Of a stretch of DNA of 64,000 bases, positions 60,531 through 64,000 are shown in pieces. The first letter of the stretch is position 1; every line of letters starts with the position of its first letter. The stretch is from NCBI GenBank assembly GCA_048595745.1, contig CP184361.1; one strand, 5' to 3'. Source of the stretch: Aquipseudomonas alcaligenes_A. GTDB lineage: Bacteria > Pseudomonadota > Gammaproteobacteria > Pseudomonadales > Pseudomonadaceae. The position numbers and the translations under genes were made by a program. The notes beneath the pieces were generated by a model. It searched no databases and was not told the origin of the DNA. It saw only the letters and a program-made list of their open reading frames with translations.

Positions 60531-60820
60531 GTCCTTGCAGGCCTCGGTAGTCACCGAGGTCTGCGCAGATCGCGACAGAAAACTGCCCGGTCATCCTCTT
60601 TTCTCGACTTTTCGTCGCAGCTCGCTGCCCGACATTCCTCCGCTCGGCGCAGGCCTGCCACTTGGCTGCCATTTCGAGTGGTGCGACATAGGGTGCACTA
60701 AATTACCTCCTGGCCGTATCGCTGATGGCGCCCCGCTTTCAGCGATGACCGCCGTGCCTGAGGCGCGCATAGGCTTTTGCCGTGACTGCCTGGTCGTATT
60801 ACAGGGTGGCCTAATAGGCA

Positions 60821-60842
60821 AATTAGAACTCTTGTTCTAATT
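60821..60842. repeat. Perfect 22-bp palindrome
   Basis: AATTAGAAC-tctt-GTTCTAATT, with arms of nine bases that match exactly. It lies 88 bases before a TTGACA promoter element and is a good candidate for a TetR- or LysR-type operator. Confidence 0.6.
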
Positions 60843-60929
60843 AGACGTGGCGTCGATATAAGTTGATATTTCATTCGTCGAATATGGCTTTTTGCTATTC
60901 ATTACAGAAATAGTTCACGGAATGCCGTG

Positions 60930-60959
60930 TTGACATTAATGGTTGGCTAAAAATAGGAT
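60930..60959 (+). promoter_or_regulatory. Sigma-70 promoter of the terminal cluster
   Basis: TTGACA (60930-60935), an 18-base spacer and TAGGAT (60954-60959). The transcript would start near 60966, about 107 bases before the first gene. Confidence 0.5.
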
Positions 60960-61072
60960 TCGGCCAGCTTTGAGGCTGAACCATAAGCGGTCGTCAGGAA
61001 GTCGCCGCCAAAACAATAATAAGTTCTGCAGTGTCCGGGCTTTGGTCTATTGGCGTTGCGGGGGATGAATGG

Positions 61073-61894
61073 ATGCGGCACGGCATTATTTCCTTGTTTG
61101 CGATTATAGGTTGGTACTTATCGGTGCCGCCAATGCTGGCGGCTGCTCAGCAGTCCACGCAAACTTCAAATGCCTCTCCGGAAATTGTCGAAGATGCACA
61201 GGCCGTGGATATCATTCGGCGCGCCGATCGTATTCGTGCGCCGGCTGAACCTTTTCGTTATGCGCTGACGCTGGTGGAAATGAAGGGCGATGATGAAGTT
61301 GCCCGGCAAAGTTTCGATGTGGCCATGCGTTTCTACAAGGCGGAGGCCGGACAGGAGGGCGATGCGCGCGCATTGGTGCGCTTCGTTGATCCGCCCAGTG
61401 AAAAGGGCAAATCGCTGTTGTCGATATTCGACAAGCTCTGGTATTACGAGCCTAAGTTGCGCCGGCCAATTCCCATTTCGCGCCAGCAGCGCCTGGTGGG
61501 GCAAGTTTCCAATGGCGATGTCGTCGCCACGGATTTCGATCTTTCCTATATCTCCAAGTTGGCGGCCACCGAAGAATGTGACGGGCGCAAGTGCTATCGT
61601 CTGGAATTACAGCGGCGTTGGCCTTACGTCACCTACCCGAAAATAATTTATTGGGTAGATGCGGAAAATTATCGCCCCTTCAAGGCCGAGTTTCTCGCCA
61701 CCAATGACAAGTTGATCAAGCGTGCCTGGTACCGAGATTACAAACCGGCCCTGGGGGTTGAGCGGCCGCATGAGATCTATATCGAAGATAGCCTGAAGAA
61801 AGAACAGTACACCCGCATGTTGTACTCCGACGTGCGCCTGGAGGCCGTGCCGGAGGCCTACTTCCAGAAAGAATACTTGCTGCGTCTGCGTTGA
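61073..61894 (+). CDS. LolA-like outer membrane lipoprotein-sorting protein
   Basis: A 273-residue exported protein with a signal peptide (SLFAIIGWYLSVPPMLAAA) and a LolA-like fold shown by GKSLLSIFDKLWYYEPKLRRPIPIS and VDAENYRPFKAEFLA. Members of this family (PF17131 type) are found beside RND/MMPL exporters and lipid synthesis genes. The ATG 61073 has GGGG ahead. It precedes a barrel gene by 29 bases. A role in moving a lipid or lipoprotein across the periplasm is inferred. Confidence 0.78.
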   Translation: MRHGIISLFAIIGWYLSVPPMLAAAQQSTQTSNASPEIVEDAQAVDIIRRADRIRAPAEPFRYALTLVEMKGDDEVARQSFDVAMRFYKAEAGQEGDARALVRFVDPPSEKGKSLLSIFDKLWYYEPKLRRPIPISRQQRLVGQVSNGDVVATDFDLSYISKLAATEECDGRKCYRLELQRRWPYVTYPKIIYWVDAENYRPFKAEFLATNDKLIKRAWYRDYKPALGVERPHEIYIEDSLKKEQYTRMLYSDVRLEAVPEAYFQKEYLLRLR

Positions 61895-61923
61895 CTCTCT
61901 GGCAGGGAAGGGTGGTTGTTGCG

Positions 61924-63294
61924 ATGAGACGCAGGGGCGTTCTATTGGCCTGGATTTGTCTGGCTCTGCTGGTCAGGCCGGCCGGCGCGGAGCCGTCATG
62001 CAGCCTTGCAGGCTTTGCTGGGAGCGAAGCGGGACGCTCTGTGACGCGGGAAGCACAGCTGAACCCGGAGGGTGAATTCACCCGTGCCATGAGTTCGGCA
62101 GCGGCCTACGGCGAGGTGAATGGTGACTGCGCCGGCGAGGCGGCCAAGCTGCATTTCAACCTGTTTGGCGAGCATCTGCGGACGTTCGGTGAGAGCGGCA
62201 GTGCCCAGCAGTCTGAAGGTCACGACATGCGTGGCTTTGTGCGCGAGGCCTATGTATCGCTGACGCCGCATGAGTCTGTTTTTATCGATATTGGCAAGAA
62301 GGATATACGCAACGGTCAGTTCTTTTTTGTCAGTCCGTTGGACTTTCTACAGGCACCAAGTAATTACTCCGAGCGCGGTGTAATCAATGCATTGGGGGTG
62401 TCCTGGCGCGACACCTATCGCGAAGGCGCCCTGCTCGCGCAGATGTCCTGGTTCAATCAGGCCGGCACACTGGAATTGGCGGTATTACCGCAACTGGCCA
62501 ATCCGTCGCATAAGCCACGGGTGGCGGAGTGGAACACTTCGCAGCGCACCAATTCGGCAGAGCGCTATTACCTGTCGTATACCACGGCGGTGTTCGAGGA
62601 CTTCAATCCGCGGCTGGTAATGGTTGGTGGTGAAAGTTATGCCTTCGGTCTGGGTGCCAGCGGTTTCATCAATGACGACTGGATTCTCAGTGTCGAATGG
62701 TCGGTGAATGAAAAGAGTCAGGTCCGCAAGTTTGATGAAGCAGCACTGAATAAATTGCAGGCCTGGCAGTTGCCGACCGAGGATGATTTTTTCAAGGAAC
62801 AGGATCGGCAGCGTTTCTATCAGTTCGGTGCCGGTCTGCGCTACACCACGGATAACAATACGGCAATCTCCGTGGAGTACCTGTTTCAGGATCAGGGTTG
62901 GCATCAGCGCGATTGGGATAACTACTTCGATACGCTGGAGTTGCTGGAGGGGGCTTATCAGGCAACCTCGGTGGATCTGTTCAGGGATTATCAACTGTTG
63001 TTTGCTCAGGAAGCCGACAACATGGCGCGGCGCGATCTGCTGCCGGGCCGTAATTACCTGATGTTGCATCTGGATGATAACGAGGCGGAGTTGCGTAGGT
63101 GGTCTTGGGAAAGTTCGACGATCTACAACATCGAAGATCGCAGCTTTGCCCTCAACCTGCACCTGTCCTCGCAGTTGACGCGCAACTTTGAAGTCTATTT
63201 AGGCGGCGGTTATCTGGACGGTCCGGATAACAGTGAATTCGGTCGGTTGGGAAACAGCGGGGTGGGTTATGCAGGCTTTCGAGCAATCTGGTGA
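61924..63294 (+). CDS. Predicted outer-membrane beta-barrel protein
   Basis: A 456-residue exported protein with a signal peptide (LLAWICLALLVRPAGA) and a body of alternating hydrophobic strands such as FVREAYVSLTPHESVFIDIG and SFALNLHLSSQLTRNFEVYLG, ending in an aromatic residue pattern YAGFRAIW, where the C-terminal Trp suits a barrel. I do not recognise the family. ATG 61924 with GGAAGGG ahead is used. Its end overlaps the malonyltransferase start by 26 bases, so the genes are cotranscribed. Confidence 0.68.
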   Translation: MRRRGVLLAWICLALLVRPAGAEPSCSLAGFAGSEAGRSVTREAQLNPEGEFTRAMSSAAAYGEVNGDCAGEAAKLHFNLFGEHLRTFGESGSAQQSEGHDMRGFVREAYVSLTPHESVFIDIGKKDIRNGQFFFVSPLDFLQAPSNYSERGVINALGVSWRDTYREGALLAQMSWFNQAGTLELAVLPQLANPSHKPRVAEWNTSQRTNSAERYYLSYTTAVFEDFNPRLVMVGGESYAFGLGASGFINDDWILSVEWSVNEKSQVRKFDEAALNKLQAWQLPTEDDFFKEQDRQRFYQFGAGLRYTTDNNTAISVEYLFQDQGWHQRDWDNYFDTLELLEGAYQATSVDLFRDYQLLFAQEADNMARRDLLPGRNYLMLHLDDNEAELRRWSWESSTIYNIEDRSFALNLHLSSQLTRNFEVYLGGGYLDGPDNSEFGRLGNSGVGYAGFRAIW

Positions 63295-64000
63295 CAAGGC
63301 GGGTGTGGCCCTGCTGTTTCCGGGGCAGGGTACCCAGCATATCGGCATGGGCGAGGCGGTCTGCGACCAATCGCCCGCCACCGCGCGGGTCTGGGACTGT
63401 GCCAGCGACATCGCCGGTTTCGACCTGCGCCGCCTGTGCAGCAAAGGGCCGATGCCCAAATTGGACAAGACCCAGTATCAGCAGGTGGCGGTCACCTGCG
63501 TGAACATCGCCAGCCTGGTCGCCCTGCGCGAGCGCGGCGAGCCGGATGTGGTGGCGCTGGCCGGGCACAGTGTCGGTGAGTTCTCCGCGCTGTTCGCGGC
63601 CGGTGTGCTGGGCATGGAGGATGTGTTCCGCGCCGTGGCTGCTCGCGGGCGCATCATGCAGGCACTGGCCGAGCAGACAGACGGGGCCATGTACGCCATC
63701 AAGGGCGTCGGCCGCGATGTCATCGCCGAGCTGATCGCCGCCCATGAACTGGGCGATGCCATCACCGTGGCCAATGACAACTCGCCGCGCCAGCAGGTGA
63801 TCTCCGGCAGCAAGGCGGCGCTCAAGGAGCTGCTGCCGGCGCTGTTGCGGGCCGGCTTCGAGCAGGTCAAGTTGCCGGTCAACGGCGCCTGGCACAGCGC
63901 ACTGATGCTGCCCGGGCGCGAGGATTTCCAGGCGGTCATCGACGGCTTGCAGTTCGCCGCACCCCAGCTGCCACTGTTCACCAACCAGGCGGCAGCCGCC
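63269..64000 (+). CDS. Discrete ACP S-malonyltransferase (3' truncated)
   Basis: The first 244 residues of a malonyl-CoA:ACP transacylase. It has the N-terminal FPGQGTQHIGMGEA, the nucleophile Ser101 in LAGHSVGEFSALFAAG and the partner His209 in NGAWHSALM, at the FabD-like distance of 108 residues. It is likely active. The N-terminus and genomic context differ from the housekeeping fabD locus, so this is probably a trans-acting loader for a polyketide- or fatty-acid-type synthase encoded further right. ATG 63269 overlaps the barrel gene end. Confidence 0.82.
   Translation, partial: MQAFEQSGDKAGVALLFPGQGTQHIGMGEAVCDQSPATARVWDCASDIAGFDLRRLCSKGPMPKLDKTQYQQVAVTCVNIASLVALRERGEPDVVALAGHSVGEFSALFAAGVLGMEDVFRAVAARGRIMQALAEQTDGAMYAIKGVGRDVIAELIAAHELGDAITVANDNSPRQQVISGSKAALKELLPALLRAGFEQVKLPVNGAWHSALMLPGREDFQAVIDGLQFAAPQLPLFTNQAAAA

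Larger units (their letters stand above)
60531..61072 (+). promoter_or_regulatory. AT-rich control region of the terminal cluster
   Basis: A 542-base gap, GC-rich at the left and visibly AT-rich from about 60810. It holds a small stem CCTCGGT/ACCGAGG (60542-60559), a perfect 9-4-9 palindrome (60821-60842), and a promoter at 60930-60959. The 116-residue frame here lacks a ribosome site and is not taken as a gene. Confidence 0.55.

Noticed and set aside
60490..60840. A 116-residue frame in the AT-rich gap
   Set aside because: It overlaps the end of the small membrane protein gene, lacks a ribosome site and shows no recognisable fold.
1..64000. CRISPR arrays, insertion sequences, prophage genes, tRNA or rRNA
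   Set aside because: Looked for on both strands by eye; no spaced repeats, transposase, integrase other than XerD, or cloverleaf/rRNA sequence was recognised.

Overview
The window is high-GC chromosomal DNA of a Pseudomonas, most likely of the P. aeruginosa lineage. The evidence is the gene content and order: dsbC-hom-thrC, a carboxylesterase followed by aapJQMP, a secreted PaAP-type aminopeptidase, uraA-upp divergent from hpt, a PA4642-like small protein beside mqo, and the ACR3/ArsJ arsenic genes. Comparisons with PAO1 are from memory. No rRNA, tRNA, insertion sequence, CRISPR array or prophage was found. The first and last genes run off the window.

Region 1 (1-7000) is housekeeping: a truncated thioesterase, a divergent CPA antiporter and xerD, then dsbC, hom and thrC. 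Region 2 (7000-15900) holds a DJ-1-like protein, a small ribbon-helix-helix protein, a two-component pair (REC-HD-GYP response regulator and histidine kinase), the RhlB helicase, a membrane dipeptidase, a cNMP-binding/GGDEF cyclase with an intact I-site, and a carboxylesterase. Region 3 (15850-20480) is the aapJQMP amino-acid ABC transporter. It is preceded by a good sigma-54 promoter and an NtrC-like site, and two hairpins separate aapJ from aapQMP.

Region 4 (20480-33060) contains a GlxA-type AraC regulator, small enzymes, the yejK-ppk2-metallopeptidase operon, the aminopeptidase, an orphan TAXI binding protein, an amino-acid exporter with a divergent Lrp regulator, and rlmF. Region 5 (33070-36380) is a divergent pair of operons (FAD oxidoreductase plus Trp-rich protein; TIGR01777 protein plus hemH). 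Two TGTACA repeats lie between them, like the operators of light-responsive MerR-family regulators, but no photolyase or MerR gene is present here. Region 6 (36520-40770) is an arsenic module in which one operon starts with an ArsC-ArsR fusion and continues with GAPDH and ArsJ, divergent from ACR3. A palindrome lies over the operon promoter.

Region 7 (40860-49730) is the most unusual part. After a long Sua5 there is a CbbR-like LysR regulator, a four-CxxC protein translationally coupled to a CysD without CysN, and, convergent with them, a DabAB inorganic-carbon pump with its own divergent NhaR-like regulator. Region 8 (49810-60530) is mostly core: thiolase, thioesterase, Baeyer-Villiger-type monooxygenase, uraA-upp/hpt, mqo with a long structured leader, a YajG lipoprotein and small conserved proteins. 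Region 9 (60530-64000) changes character. A visibly AT-rich gap with a perfect 22-bp palindrome and a TTGACA promoter leads into a LolA-like periplasmic protein, an outer-membrane barrel and a discrete malonyltransferase. This looks like the left edge of an acquired biosynthetic or envelope-lipid cluster that continues beyond the window.
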